From: Bacteroidota bacterium
GTDB taxonomy: Bacteria; Bacteroidota; Bacteroidia; Chitinophagales; Chitinophagaceae
Direction: 5' to 3'
Length of the DNA stretch: 64,000 nucleotides
Assembly: GCA_018268105.1 (NCBI GenBank)
Contig: JAFDXG010000056.1
Location: 46,951 to 110,950 of the forward strand
Part shown: piece by piece, positions 16,838-25,628 of the stretch
How the letters are laid out: the number at the start of each line of letters is the position of its first letter
How positions within the stretch are numbered: the first letter of the stretch is position 1
Translations under genes and position numbers: made by a program
Notes under the pieces: model-generated
The model's input: the letters and a program-made list of their open reading frames with translations, nothing else
Told to the model about the DNA's origin: nothing
The model's database searches: none

Positions 16838-17974
16838 ATGAAGCCTGTATATGTAATCGCTGAAAATATTGTTTCGCCTGTCGCAATTACCGCAGAAGAA
16901 AATTTTGCATCACTGCAAAAAGGGATAACAGGTATAAAACTGTTCAATAATACCCGGATTTCACCTGAGCAGTTTTATGCTTCCTTGTTTGATGAGGAAA
17001 TAAATTTTGAAAACTCTGGTAAGGGATTTACGAAGTTTGAGGAGTTACTTGTTATGTCCATTAATAATGCGCTTAGAATAGCAGATATACCTGTAACCTC
17101 CGATAGAACCGCATTGATAATTTCATCTACTAAAGGCAATATCAGCCTGATAGAAGACAATGAGCTAACATATGATGTACAAAAAAGAATAGCCCTTCAT
17201 ACTTCTGCACAACTTATAGCCGGTCATTTTGGTTTTACTGCAACACCTGTGATAATTTCTCAGGCTTGTATATCCGGAATAGTGGCGCTCATCACCGGGT
17301 TGAGGATGCTGCAATCAGGAAATTACGATCATATTGTAGTTACGGGAGCGGATATTATCACCAGGTTCATATTATCCGGATTTCAATCTTTCCATGCAGT
17401 AAGCAATGAACCCTGCAAACCATTTGATGCCGAAAGGAATGGAATTACACTTGGTGAAGGCGCCGCAACAATTGTGCTTTCTGCGCAAAAACCAGCTTCA
17501 GGTGAAGTCATTAAACTGTGTGGCGGATCAGCGAGCAATGATGCCAATCACATCTCCGGGCCTTCGCGAACAGGGGCAGAATTATACCAGGCAATGAAAA
17601 AAGCGATAGCAGAAGCAGATATTTCCAAAGAAAATATTGATATTATTTCAGCACACGGCACTGCAACATTGTATAATGATGAAATGGAAAGTAAAGCCAT
17701 TAACCTGGCCGGATTGCAACATGTGCCTGTAAACAGTCTTAAAGGTTTTTACGGACATACTCTTGGTGCTGCGGGATTAATTGAATCGGTAATATCCATT
17801 CTATCTTTAAAAAAGAATATAATGCTGCCTACTCCAGGATTTAATAGAAAAGGTACATCCCTGCCGGTAAATGTTAGTAATACCCTGAAACAGGGCGATT
17901 ATCATTACTGCCTGAAGACAGCTTCGGGATTTGGTGGTTGTAATGCTGCGATTGTTTTGCAAAAAGCTGTTTAA
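16838..17974 (+). CDS. Beta-ketoacyl-ACP synthase (KS, first copy)
   Basis: 378 residues, thiolase fold. The condensing triad is complete: Cys144 in 'SQACISGIVA', His273 in 'SAHGTATLYND' and His307 in 'GFYGHTLGAAG'. 'GITLGEGAATIVLS' is also typical. It is somewhat shorter than FabF (about 410). In aryl polyene systems a second, stand-alone KS of this kind (ApeR-like) is thought to act in initiation or early elongation. A 95-bp gap precedes it, the largest inside the locus, so an internal promoter is possible. Confidence 0.88.
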   Translation: MKPVYVIAENIVSPVAITAEENFASLQKGITGIKLFNNTRISPEQFYASLFDEEINFENSGKGFTKFEELLVMSINNALRIADIPVTSDRTALIISSTKGNISLIEDNELTYDVQKRIALHTSAQLIAGHFGFTATPVIISQACISGIVALITGLRMLQSGNYDHIVVTGADIITRFILSGFQSFHAVSNEPCKPFDAERNGITLGEGAATIVLSAQKPASGEVIKLCGGSASNDANHISGPSRTGAELYQAMKKAIAEADISKENIDIISAHGTATLYNDEMESKAINLAGLQHVPVNSLKGFYGHTLGAAGLIESVISILSLKKNIMLPTPGFNRKGTSLPVNVSNTLKQGDYHYCLKTASGFGGCNAAIVLQKAV

Positions 17975-18004
17975 ATTGCATAATTTTTAACCAGAATATA
18001 TTTC

Positions 18005-19084
18005 ATGAACTTTTTTAAAAAGGATACCAGGACGGCAATTGAAGCAAAGGGACTGGCTCAGTTTATAGCATTCGGACCTATTGTGTTTCAGGTAGCAAAA
18101 GTGATGCGCGACAGTGGCATATTGTCTGCCATAGAAAATAGTGCTTCCGCAGGATTAACGATTGAAGAAATTGAACAAAAAGCAGCACTGCCACATTATG
18201 GAGTACGGATATTGCTGGAATCTTCATTGGGAATAGGATTGATTGTTAAAAATAATGAGCGGTACACTATTACTAAAACAGGATATTTCATACTGCATGA
18301 CCCGCTAACTATTGTCAATATGGACTTTGTTCATGATGTATGTTATAAAGGGATGTTTTGGTTGCAGGAAAGCATAAAGACCGGAAAGCCGGAAGGATTA
18401 AAGGAATTGGGTAACTGGAATACAGTATATGAAGGGCTCTCTCAATTGCCGCCGCATATACAGAAAAGCTGGTTTGCTTTCGATCACTTTTTTTCAGATA
18501 TCGCTTTCCCTGAAGTGATGAAACATGTATATAAAGACGGTATTAAGAATATCCTTGAAATAGGGGGTAACACTGGTAAATGGGCAATTTCCTCTGCGAA
18601 ATTTGCAGCAGATATTCATGTTACAATAATGGATCTTCCGGGGCAACTGGACATGGCAGAGAAAAAAATGAAGGAGCTGGGGCTGAGTGACCGTGTTTCT
18701 TTTCATCCCGTAAATATTCTTGATGAAACACAGTCTTTCCCCACTGGATTCGATGCAGTATGGATGAGCCAGTTTCTCGATTGTTTTTCAGAAACGGAGA
18801 TAGTATCTATCTTGAAAAGATGTGCAACTGCAATAGACGACAATGGATATGTACTGATACTGGAAGCATTTTGGGATACCCAGCGTTTTGAAACAGCGGC
18901 ATTTTGTCTGCAGCAAACTTCTGTTTATTTTACAGCCATTGCCAATGGCAACAGTCAGATGTATGATTCCAAAGTATTTATTCAGTGTATTTATGATGCA
19001 GGGTTTGAAGTGGTGGAGCGAATTGATAATATTGGATTAAGCCATACTTTGCTGCGGTGCAGGAAAAAAAGAAAGGAGATTTGA
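18005..19084 (+). CDS. SAM-dependent O-methyltransferase-like protein with N-terminal winged-helix dimerisation domain
   Basis: 359 residues. Residues about 15-100 form a winged-helix dimerisation region ('GLTIEEIEQKAALPHYGVRILLESSLGIGLI'). The Rossmann methyltransferase follows, with the SAM-binding motif 'NILEIGGNTGKWAI', the acidic strand 'HVTIMDLPGQLDMAEKK' and 'FDAVWMSQFLDCFSE'. This is the architecture of plant and polyketide O-methyltransferases. In flexirubin and aryl polyene loci a methyltransferase modifies the aryl head group; that role is inferred. 30 bp after the KS gene. Confidence 0.85.
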   Translation: MNFFKKDTRTAIEAKGLAQFIAFGPIVFQVAKVMRDSGILSAIENSASAGLTIEEIEQKAALPHYGVRILLESSLGIGLIVKNNERYTITKTGYFILHDPLTIVNMDFVHDVCYKGMFWLQESIKTGKPEGLKELGNWNTVYEGLSQLPPHIQKSWFAFDHFFSDIAFPEVMKHVYKDGIKNILEIGGNTGKWAISSAKFAADIHVTIMDLPGQLDMAEKKMKELGLSDRVSFHPVNILDETQSFPTGFDAVWMSQFLDCFSETEIVSILKRCATAIDDNGYVLILEAFWDTQRFETAAFCLQQTSVYFTAIANGNSQMYDSKVFIQCIYDAGFEVVERIDNIGLSHTLLRCRKKRKEI

Positions 19085-19163
19085 AATTTTAGATTTGAAA
19101 TTGGAATGATGATGTCCTACCCCAAATTTTAAACCCTAAACCACAAACTCCAAACAACCACAT

Positions 19164-20426
19164 ATGCAAACAGAAAAAATTGATGTCTTAGTAATAGGTG
19201 CAGGTCCATCGGGAACAGTTGCTGCATCTATTGTTCACCAGGCAGGTTATAAAGTGAAAATAGTAGAAAAGCAGAAATTCCCTCGTTTTGTGATAGGAGA
19301 GAGCCTGCTCCCCCGGTGTATGGAAGCACTTGAAGAAGCAAAATTTCTTGATGCTGTAAAAGAAAAAGGTTTTCAGGAAAAAAACGGGGCAAAATTTGTA
19401 AAAAACGGAAAAGTGTGCGACTACCAGTTTGCAGACCAGTTTACCCCTGGCTGGAAATGGACATGGCAGGTAACACGTGCTGATTTTGATAAGATACTGG
19501 CGGATACCGTTGAAAAAATGGGAGTGCCTGTTGCCTATGAAACTACAGTAACCAATATTGTTTTTAATGATGATGGAAAATCTGTAACCACGGTAGAAGA
19601 TGCTGCCGGAAATAAAAGTTATATTGAAGCAAAATTCATTATTGACGGTAGCGGATATGGCAGGGTAATACCCCGTTTGTTTAATATGGAAAAAGCATCA
19701 AGCCTGCCCACCCGTAATGCCCTTTTTGCTCATACGGTAGATGTAAACCGCGATATGTCAGACGAGCCAGACCGCATAACGATTGTCGTACATGAGAAAG
19801 AAGTGTGGATATGGGTAATACCATTTGCAACCGGTGTTACTTCTGTGGGTTTTGTGGGCAATCCATCGTTTTTTGAACAGTTCAAAGGTTCACCGGAAGA
19901 ACAATATCGGGCTATGCTTGCCTCTGATGCATATACCGCTAAACGTTTTGATGGGGTGAAGTTGGTTTTTGAGCCCCGCACTTTGCAGGGCTGGTCGAAA
20001 ACCACAGACAAGTTTTTTGGAAATGGTTTTGTTCTTACGGGCAATGTGACGGAGTTTCTTGACCCTGTTTTTTCATCTGGTGTAACCCTTGCCACTGTAT
20101 CCAGTCAGCTTGCTGCTAATCTGGTGATCAAAAAGCTTCGAGGTGAAGATGTTGACTGGAACAAAGAGTATATGGAGGTAATGCTGCAGGGGGTTGATAC
20201 ATTCAGGTCTTATGTATTTGCCTGGTATGATGGTACTTTAGATACTATATTTTTTGCCGATGATCAGGATCCGCAAATCAAAAGTCAGATTTGCTCTGTA
20301 TTGGCAGGCTATGTTTGGGATACCACTAATCCTTATGTAAAGGATCACAAAACAGCTTTGCAAAAATTGGCTGCGCTGATAAACAAGAGAGACAATTACC
20401 TGAAGATAATGTCTGAAAATAAATAG
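19164..20426 (+). CDS. FAD-dependent oxidoreductase of the tryptophan-halogenase superfamily
   Basis: 420 residues. FAD-binding 'VLVIGAGPSGTVAASIVHQAG' at the N-terminus, then 'FPRFVIGESLLPRCMEAL', then 'GFQEKNGAKFVKNG', whose Lys sits where flavin-dependent halogenases carry the hypohalite-relay lysine. The halogenase hallmark WxWxIP is present as 'WIWVIPF'. The late 'GNVTEFLDPVFSSGV' is typical of the PltA/CrpH-like subgroup. Some flexirubins are chlorinated, so halogenation of the aryl head is a reasonable inference. Related family members are simple reductases or hydroxylases, so activity is not certain. An 80-bp gap precedes it. Confidence 0.82.
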   Translation: MQTEKIDVLVIGAGPSGTVAASIVHQAGYKVKIVEKQKFPRFVIGESLLPRCMEALEEAKFLDAVKEKGFQEKNGAKFVKNGKVCDYQFADQFTPGWKWTWQVTRADFDKILADTVEKMGVPVAYETTVTNIVFNDDGKSVTTVEDAAGNKSYIEAKFIIDGSGYGRVIPRLFNMEKASSLPTRNALFAHTVDVNRDMSDEPDRITIVVHEKEVWIWVIPFATGVTSVGFVGNPSFFEQFKGSPEEQYRAMLASDAYTAKRFDGVKLVFEPRTLQGWSKTTDKFFGNGFVLTGNVTEFLDPVFSSGVTLATVSSQLAANLVIKKLRGEDVDWNKEYMEVMLQGVDTFRSYVFAWYDGTLDTIFFADDQDPQIKSQICSVLAGYVWDTTNPYVKDHKTALQKLAALINKRDNYLKIMSENK

Positions 20427-20434
20427 GGTGTATA

Positions 20435-21079
20435 TTGAAAGATCTGCAGGCATATATTACAGCATATTCTTCTATTACCAAACATTCTGCAGGGAAAAAT
20501 GGTAATCTTGTTTTTCGACGAACTGAAAACAGCAGTACCGGTGATTTTTTCATTTCCCTGTATAAATATCTTAGTTCAGATTATCCAAAATTTTATAAGA
20601 TGGATAATCTGTCAAAGCTTGGTTTTTTGGCTGCTGAGTTGCTCCTTAGTGATCGAAAATTATCAGAAAACTATAGTCCTGAAGAAACAGGAATTGTTTT
20701 TAGTAATGCAAATGCCAGCCTCGATGCTGATATGCATTACATGGCTTCGGTGAAGAATATCCCGAGTCCGGCGCTGTTTGTATATACTTTACCTAATATT
20801 GTAATAGGTGAAATAAGTATTCGGCATGGATTTAAGGGAGAAAATGCTTTCTTTGTGTCGGAAAAGTTTGAGGAGGCATTTATACATTTTTATGTATCAG
20901 ACCTGTTTAAGCGGTCAGCAATTAAATCCTGTATATGTGGTTGGGTAGAATGTTTTCAAGATAACTTTGAGGCGGTGTTGTGGCTGGTAGAAAAACAATT
21001 ACGGCAGGGGTCATTGCCGTTTACTATTGATCAAATTCATAAAAGTTATTTATTGTCAAATGGAGAAATTAATGGCTGA
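20435..21079 (+). CDS. Short beta-ketoacyl-synthase-like protein (N-terminal KS domain only)
   Basis: 214 residues from a TTG start at 20435, 9 bp after the preceding stop. The sequence resembles the KS N-terminal-like domain found as a separate short protein in aryl polyene and flexirubin loci: 'YPKFYKMDNLSKLGFLAAELLL', 'TGIVFSNANASLDADMHYM', 'IPSPALFVYTLPNIVIGEISIRHGFKGENAFF'. The usual nucleophile Cys position falls in 'TLPNIVIGEIS', which has no Cys, so condensation activity is not expected. It overlaps the ACP gene by 20 nt, suggesting translational coupling. No in-frame ATG occurs before residue 56, which would remove conserved sequence. Confidence 0.75.
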   Translation: MKDLQAYITAYSSITKHSAGKNGNLVFRRTENSSTGDFFISLYKYLSSDYPKFYKMDNLSKLGFLAAELLLSDRKLSENYSPEETGIVFSNANASLDADMHYMASVKNIPSPALFVYTLPNIVIGEISIRHGFKGENAFFVSEKFEEAFIHFYVSDLFKRSAIKSCICGWVECFQDNFEAVLWLVEKQLRQGSLPFTIDQIHKSYLLSNGEING

Positions 21080-21326
21080 TCTGAAGAAACAGATCATTGC
21101 ACAACTGAACCTGAAAGATTTAAAACCGGAAGATATAGGGGATGATCAGCCCCTGTTTGTAGAAGGGTTGGGTCTTGATTCTATAGATGCACTTGAGCTG
21201 ATTGTATTACTGCAACAGGAGTATAAAATTAAATTGGCTAATGCTGAAGAAGGTCAAAGCGTATTCCGATCCGTAAGAACAATGGCGCAATACATTACTG
21301 ATCATCAGGGTAAAGCCGCCGAATAG
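21060..21326 (+). CDS. Acyl carrier protein
   Basis: 88 residues from the ATG at 21060, overlapping the end of the upstream gene; an ATG at 21072 is an alternative. The phosphopantetheine attachment Ser is in 'GLGLDSIDALELIVLLQQEY'. The length and acidic helix II fit a dedicated type II ACP. It probably carries the growing polyene chain and is followed 51 bp later by its ketosynthase pair. Confidence 0.9.
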   Translation: MEKLMADLKKQIIAQLNLKDLKPEDIGDDQPLFVEGLGLDSIDALELIVLLQQEYKIKLANAEEGQSVFRSVRTMAQYITDHQGKAAE

Positions 21327-21377
21327 CCGGTTTTCATATTGGCTTCATACTTTATACACCCCTATCAACAAGATTTA

Positions 21378-22577
21378 ATGAGTAACCGGGTTTATATTAC
21401 AGGCGTTGGTATTATTTCGGCTATTGGCAACAATGTTTCCGAAAACTTGTCAGCGCTTGAAACCGGACGGGCTGGAATGGGTGAAATGAATTATCTCCAA
21501 TCAATACATCGGGAGAAAATACCTGTTGCAGAGGTTAAATTGGATAATGAAATGCTTGCTGTAGCGTCCGGTCTCCCTGCTCATTTTACCAGAACTGCAT
21601 TACTCTCTGCCATTGCGGCTCAAGAAGCTTTTTCCAATGCCTCTATTCCTGGGTTTACAAAACTGCGTTCTGGTTTTATTTCTGCCAATACGGTTGGGGG
21701 GATGGATAAAACAGAAAACTTTTTTTCCGATTTTTTATCAAAACCTGCTAAGGGTAAATTAAGAAATGTTGTTCATCATGAATGTGGGGCCGCTACGGAA
21801 ATTGTTGCCAGTTTACTGGGCATCAAACATCATATTGCCACTATCAGCACAGCTTGTTCTTCTTCCGCCAATGCTATTTTTTATGGCGCCCGCCTTATAA
21901 ACCAGGGTATGCTTGATGTTGTAATTGCCGGGGGTACAGATGCACTTACTAAATTTACACTCAATGGGTTTAATACATTGATGATACTCGACAACAGGTA
22001 TTGTCAACCTTTTGACGAAAACCGTCGCGGGCTTAACCTCGGTGAAGGGGCAGGGTATATTGTTATGGTGTCTGAAAAAGTAGCGCAAACCCTGCCATCA
22101 ATTCCTGTATGCACCCTTAGCGGATATTGCAATGCTAATGATGCTTATCATCAAACGGCGTCATCTCCTGATGGTACGGGTTCTTATCTTGCCATGAAAG
22201 GAGCGCTGGAGAAAAGCGGTATCAGAGCCGAAGAAATTGACTATATCAATCTGCATGGTACCGGCACACAAAACAATGATATTGCTGAAGGCACGGCAAT
22301 AAAATTATTGTTTGAAGGTCATTATCCGCCAATGAGTTCTACTAAATCCTTTACCGGGCATACATTAGGAGCCAGCGGAGGAGTAGAAGCTGTATATTCG
22401 GTGTTGTCCATTCAGCATGGGTTGATCTATCCCAATCTCCGTTTTGAAACACAGATGAAAGAGCTCCCATTCACGCCGGTAACCACATTTAAAAAAAATG
22501 AAGCCGTTCAAAATGTATTATCCAATTCATTTGGTTTTGGTGGTAATTGTTCCTCATTGTTATTTTCAAAAGTATAA
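21378..22577 (+). CDS. Beta-ketoacyl-ACP synthase II-type (catalytic KS of a KS/CLF pair)
   Basis: 399 residues from the ATG at 21378; the open frame extends to 21339 without conserved sequence. The triad is complete: Cys160 in 'STACSSSANAIFYGA', His293 in 'NLHGTGTQNND', His328 in 'SFTGHTLGASGG'. 'VYITGVGIISAIG' opens the FabF fold. With the partner starting 5 bp downstream it forms a type II KS/chain-length-factor arrangement like ApeO/ApeC. It probably performs the repeated chain extension of the conjugated polyene. Confidence 0.92.
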   Translation: MSNRVYITGVGIISAIGNNVSENLSALETGRAGMGEMNYLQSIHREKIPVAEVKLDNEMLAVASGLPAHFTRTALLSAIAAQEAFSNASIPGFTKLRSGFISANTVGGMDKTENFFSDFLSKPAKGKLRNVVHHECGAATEIVASLLGIKHHIATISTACSSSANAIFYGARLINQGMLDVVIAGGTDALTKFTLNGFNTLMILDNRYCQPFDENRRGLNLGEGAGYIVMVSEKVAQTLPSIPVCTLSGYCNANDAYHQTASSPDGTGSYLAMKGALEKSGIRAEEIDYINLHGTGTQNNDIAEGTAIKLLFEGHYPPMSSTKSFTGHTLGASGGVEAVYSVLSIQHGLIYPNLRFETQMKELPFTPVTTFKKNEAVQNVLSNSFGFGGNCSSLLFSKV

Positions 22578-22582
22578 ACTGA

Positions 22583-23623
22583 ATGTATCTACGCGCAGCA
22601 GCAACAATATCACCCAAAGGTTCATTTGAACAGGTACTGGCAACAACTGCTTCTGTGCCGGGTATTAGATTGGCCTGCGCAGAGCCTGACTATTCAAAAC
22701 TGATAGATACCAGGATGATTCGCCGCATGAGCCGCATTGTAAAAATGGGTGTGGCAGCGGCATTGCAATGTCTGAATGAAGCAGGAGAGATGATGCCGGA
22801 TGCTATTATTGCCGGCACTGCTTACGGCTGTCTTGGTGATACTGAAGTTTTTTTGCAGAAAATGGTTGAAAACAACGAGCAGTTACTCACCCCTACAGCT
22901 TTTATTCAGTCTACTCACAATACAGTGGCTGCACAAATTGCACTGCTATTGAAATGCCACAACTATAATAATACATTTGTACAGGGTGGATTTTCTTTCG
23001 AAAATGCAATGACAGATGCGTTGAGCCTGCTGAAAGAAGGACAGGTGAAAACTGTACTTACCGGCGGCATAGATGAAATTACAGATACAAGCCATGCAAT
23101 ACTAAAAAGATTCGGGTTGTATAAAAGAGAACCTTTTACAACCGATAATATTTTTCAATCCCGTACACGGGGAACAATTGCAGGTGAGGGAGCAACTTTT
23201 TTTGTTTTGCAATCCGGTGTATCCGGTAATGACTATGCACAATTGATGGAGATGGAAACTTTTTATAAACCAGCTTCATTGGTAGAAATAGAACAGCATA
23301 TCTCTGCATTTCTGAAAAGACAGAATATTAACAGGTCAGATATAGATTTGATAATAAGCGGTGAAAATGGAGATATGAAAAACGATGAAGTGTATGAAAA
23401 GTTATATCAATCGGTGTTTACAGGTATTGCTCATACTACATTTAAACATTTATGTGGTGAATATCCTACGGCAACCGCATTTGCTCTGTGGCTTGCGGCC
23501 AATATCTTAAAATCAGGAAAACTACCTGTGGGTTTGCTATTGAAAAAGAAACCATCAACAGTACTAGTTTATAATCATTATCAGTTCACCTATCATTCCC
23601 TATACTTACTTAAGGCATGCTGA
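22583..23623 (+). CDS. Chain-length-factor-like KS homologue without catalytic residues
   Basis: 346 residues with thiolase-fold landmarks ('RRMSRIVKMGVAAALQCL', 'IAGTAYGCLGDTE', 'STHNTVAAQIALLL', 'TGGIDEITDTS', 'GTIAGEGATFFVLQ'). The nucleophile segment reads 'FVQGGFSFENAM' (residues 132-143) in place of 'STACSSSANAI', so the Cys is gone. The 'HGTGT' His is replaced in 'SGENGDMKNDE'. Loss of both with retention of the fold is what defines a chain-length factor. It starts 5 bp after the KS gene and ends 7 bp inside the next gene, consistent with an obligate KS/CLF heterodimer. Confidence 0.82.
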   Translation: MYLRAAATISPKGSFEQVLATTASVPGIRLACAEPDYSKLIDTRMIRRMSRIVKMGVAAALQCLNEAGEMMPDAIIAGTAYGCLGDTEVFLQKMVENNEQLLTPTAFIQSTHNTVAAQIALLLKCHNYNNTFVQGGFSFENAMTDALSLLKEGQVKTVLTGGIDEITDTSHAILKRFGLYKREPFTTDNIFQSRTRGTIAGEGATFFVLQSGVSGNDYAQLMEMETFYKPASLVEIEQHISAFLKRQNINRSDIDLIISGENGDMKNDEVYEKLYQSVFTGIAHTTFKHLCGEYPTATAFALWLAANILKSGKLPVGLLLKKKPSTVLVYNHYQFTYHSLYLLKAC

Positions 23624-24390
23624 ATTTTAATACCATCAATGTCATTTTTATTTCCCTGCTGATAGTGCTGATTGGCTTACATTTTTTTTATGGTGTTCCC
23701 TGGTATTTGTTTGTAATTTTATTTGTAACCTATTTTTCATTGCTTTTTTATGGAAGCTACAATGTAAGATCAAATTTTTATATTAAAACCATATCATCTG
23801 CTGATACTTCAAAAATGCAGATTGCCATTAGCTTTGATGATGGACCTGCCCCCAATTATACCCCCCATATACTCGAAATATTGAAGTATCACAATGTGCA
23901 GGCTGCTTTTTTTTGTATAGGTAAAAGAATTGATGAGAATGAATCCTTACTGCAAAGGATATACGATGATGGGCATATTATAGGCAACCACAGTTACTCC
24001 CACGATCTGTGGTTCGATCTTTTTTCAGCAGGCAAGATGGCAGAAGACCTAAAGAAAATGAACAGGGCTATGAAAAAAGTTATTGGTATGGAACCCCGGC
24101 TTTTTCGTCCGCCATACGGAGTTACCAATCCCAACCTGAAAAAAGCTATACAGCGAGGAGGCTACACCCCGGTAGGTTGGAGTATCCGCTCTATGGATAC
24201 AGTAATAAAAGATGCGGGGAAATTGCTGGAAAAAGTTACTATATCGTTAAAACCCGGTGCAGTTGTTTTGTTTCATGATACCAGCAAATCCACGCTGGAT
24301 ATACTTCCTGAATTTATTGATTATGCAAGGGAAAAGGGATACAGTTTTATACGATTGGACAAATTGCTTAACTTGGAACCCTATGCGTAA
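23617..24390 (+). CDS. Membrane-anchored polysaccharide-deacetylase-like protein (NodB domain)
   Basis: 257 residues. Two N-terminal membrane helices (about 7-45) anchor a NodB domain. Its five motifs can be traced: 'ISFDDGPAPNYTPHIL' (metal-binding Asp), 'GNHSYSHDLWFDL' (two metal-ligand His), 'RLFRPPYGVTNPNL', 'GWSIRSMDT' and 'VVLFHDTSKSTLD'. Members of this family deacetylate sugars or related amides. One is often found in flexirubin loci, but its substrate there is not known to me. Overlaps its neighbours by 7 and 8 nt. Confidence 0.85.
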   Translation: MLNFNTINVIFISLLIVLIGLHFFYGVPWYLFVILFVTYFSLLFYGSYNVRSNFYIKTISSADTSKMQIAISFDDGPAPNYTPHILEILKYHNVQAAFFCIGKRIDENESLLQRIYDDGHIIGNHSYSHDLWFDLFSAGKMAEDLKKMNRAMKKVIGMEPRLFRPPYGVTNPNLKKAIQRGGYTPVGWSIRSMDTVIKDAGKLLEKVTISLKPGAVVLFHDTSKSTLDILPEFIDYAREKGYSFIRLDKLLNLEPYA

Positions 24391-25018
24391 CCTTGTTCTT
24401 ATTTGTACTTTACTATTGACAGCCTTTCATATCCGGGCTCAATATCCCGGTTATACAGTCTTAAAAGATGCAAATACATTTAAACTGGCATTTGCAACAG
24501 CTTCACAAAAAACAAATTCTATTAAATGTGATTTTATGCAGGAGAAAAATCTGAGTCTGCTTGCAGATAAAATTGTATCCAAAGGAAAATTCTGGTTCAG
24601 CAAAGAAAGCAGAGTGCGTATGGAATATAACCAGCCCTTTCAATATCTTATGATTATTAATGGCGACAATATATATGTTAAAGACAGCCAGAAAGAAAAT
24701 AAAATATCTGCAAAATCCAATAAACTGTTTCAGCAGATCAACAAAATAATTATTGATTGTGTGAACGGCCAGGCGTTGGAGAGCAATGACTTTACTTCAA
24801 GGATATTTGAAGGAAAAGAGAATTACCTGGTTGAACTTACACCGGTTAATAAAAACCTTAAAATACTTTTCAAAAATATTAATGTGATGGTCGAAAAAAA
24901 AAGTTATGGAGTTACCGGTATAGAAATGCATGAACCTTCCGGGGATAATACCATCATTCATTTTAATAACAGGCAATTGAATACAATAATTCCCGATGCG
25001 CTTTTTGCTATTCATTAA
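24383..25018 (+). CDS. LolA-like outer-membrane lipoprotein carrier protein
   Basis: 211 residues from the ATG at 24383, overlapping the previous gene by 8 nt. A signal peptide (cleavage near HIRAQ) precedes a LolA/LolB-like half-barrel: 'SIKCDFMQEKNLSLLADKIVSKGKFWFSKESRVRMEY', 'YLMIINGDNIYVKD'. LolA-like proteins carry hydrophobic cargo across the periplasm. The aryl polyene counterpart (ApeL-like) is thought to move the lipid-linked pigment to the outer membrane. The general lolA gene is probably elsewhere. Confidence 0.85.
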   Translation: MRNLVLICTLLLTAFHIRAQYPGYTVLKDANTFKLAFATASQKTNSIKCDFMQEKNLSLLADKIVSKGKFWFSKESRVRMEYNQPFQYLMIINGDNIYVKDSQKENKISAKSNKLFQQINKIIIDCVNGQALESNDFTSRIFEGKENYLVELTPVNKNLKILFKNINVMVEKKSYGVTGIEMHEPSGDNTIIHFNNRQLNTIIPDALFAIH

Positions 25019-25628
25019 TACTATTTTCATTTTTGCGGCTTCCTCCTGTTCACCGGTGTATAAAGGAAAACTGCAGGCAGGTAGGGAAGATAGTTGTGTA
25101 GCCTTATTTAAACCTGATTTTTCGCGTGCATTATACAACACTCAGGTTAATGTGGTGGGCAAACATTTGAGCGGGTTACTGATCATTAAAACGATGCCTG
25201 ATAGTAGTATCCGTATGGTCTTTTCAAACGAGGCCGGCTTCAAATTTTTTGACTTCGGGTTTGCGAAAAATGATTTTACCGTATATTATATTTTTGATCA
25301 GATGAATAAAAAACCGGTGATCAAAACGTTGAGAAAAGATTTTCAACTGATATTGATGACACACCTGTATGATGCAAACCGCTACTTTTTAAGGAAAAAT
25401 GATGATTATTACCATAGCTTCCGGAATGGGAAAGACTATTATCATTACATTACCAATGCTACCTGCACGGATCTGTTAAGAATGGAAAGGACAGGTAGGA
25501 GAAAAAAAGTTATGGAGGCCGTAATGCAGCATTATCGGAATGGTATACCGGATACTATTGGAATAAAACACAGTAATTTCAACTTCACTATTGAACTTAA
25601 ACGTATTTACGATGCTGCTGATCAATGA
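24996..25628 (+). CDS. Lipoprotein of unknown function in the pigment locus
   Basis: 210 residues. Signal II peptide with lipobox Cys at residue 18 ('FAASSCSPVY'). The mature part is beta-rich ('GLLIIKTMPDSSIRMVFSNEAGFKFFDFGF') with basic, Tyr-rich stretches ('NDDYYHSFRNGKDYYHY'), compatible with a LolB-like or outer-membrane receptor partner. The start overlaps the LolA-like gene by 23 nt and the end overlaps the next gene by 17 nt. A role as outer-membrane acceptor for LolA cargo is inferred from context only. Confidence 0.78.
   Translation: MRFLLFINTIFIFAASSCSPVYKGKLQAGREDSCVALFKPDFSRALYNTQVNVVGKHLSGLLIIKTMPDSSIRMVFSNEAGFKFFDFGFAKNDFTVYYIFDQMNKKPVIKTLRKDFQLILMTHLYDANRYFLRKNDDYYHSFRNGKDYYHYITNATCTDLLRMERTGRRKKVMEAVMQHYRNGIPDTIGIKHSNFNFTIELKRIYDAADQ

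Noticed and set aside
24257..24382. GTG-started extension of the LolA-like protein into the NodB-like gene
   Set aside because: A signal peptide begins exactly at the ATG at 24383, which gives a standard LolA layout.
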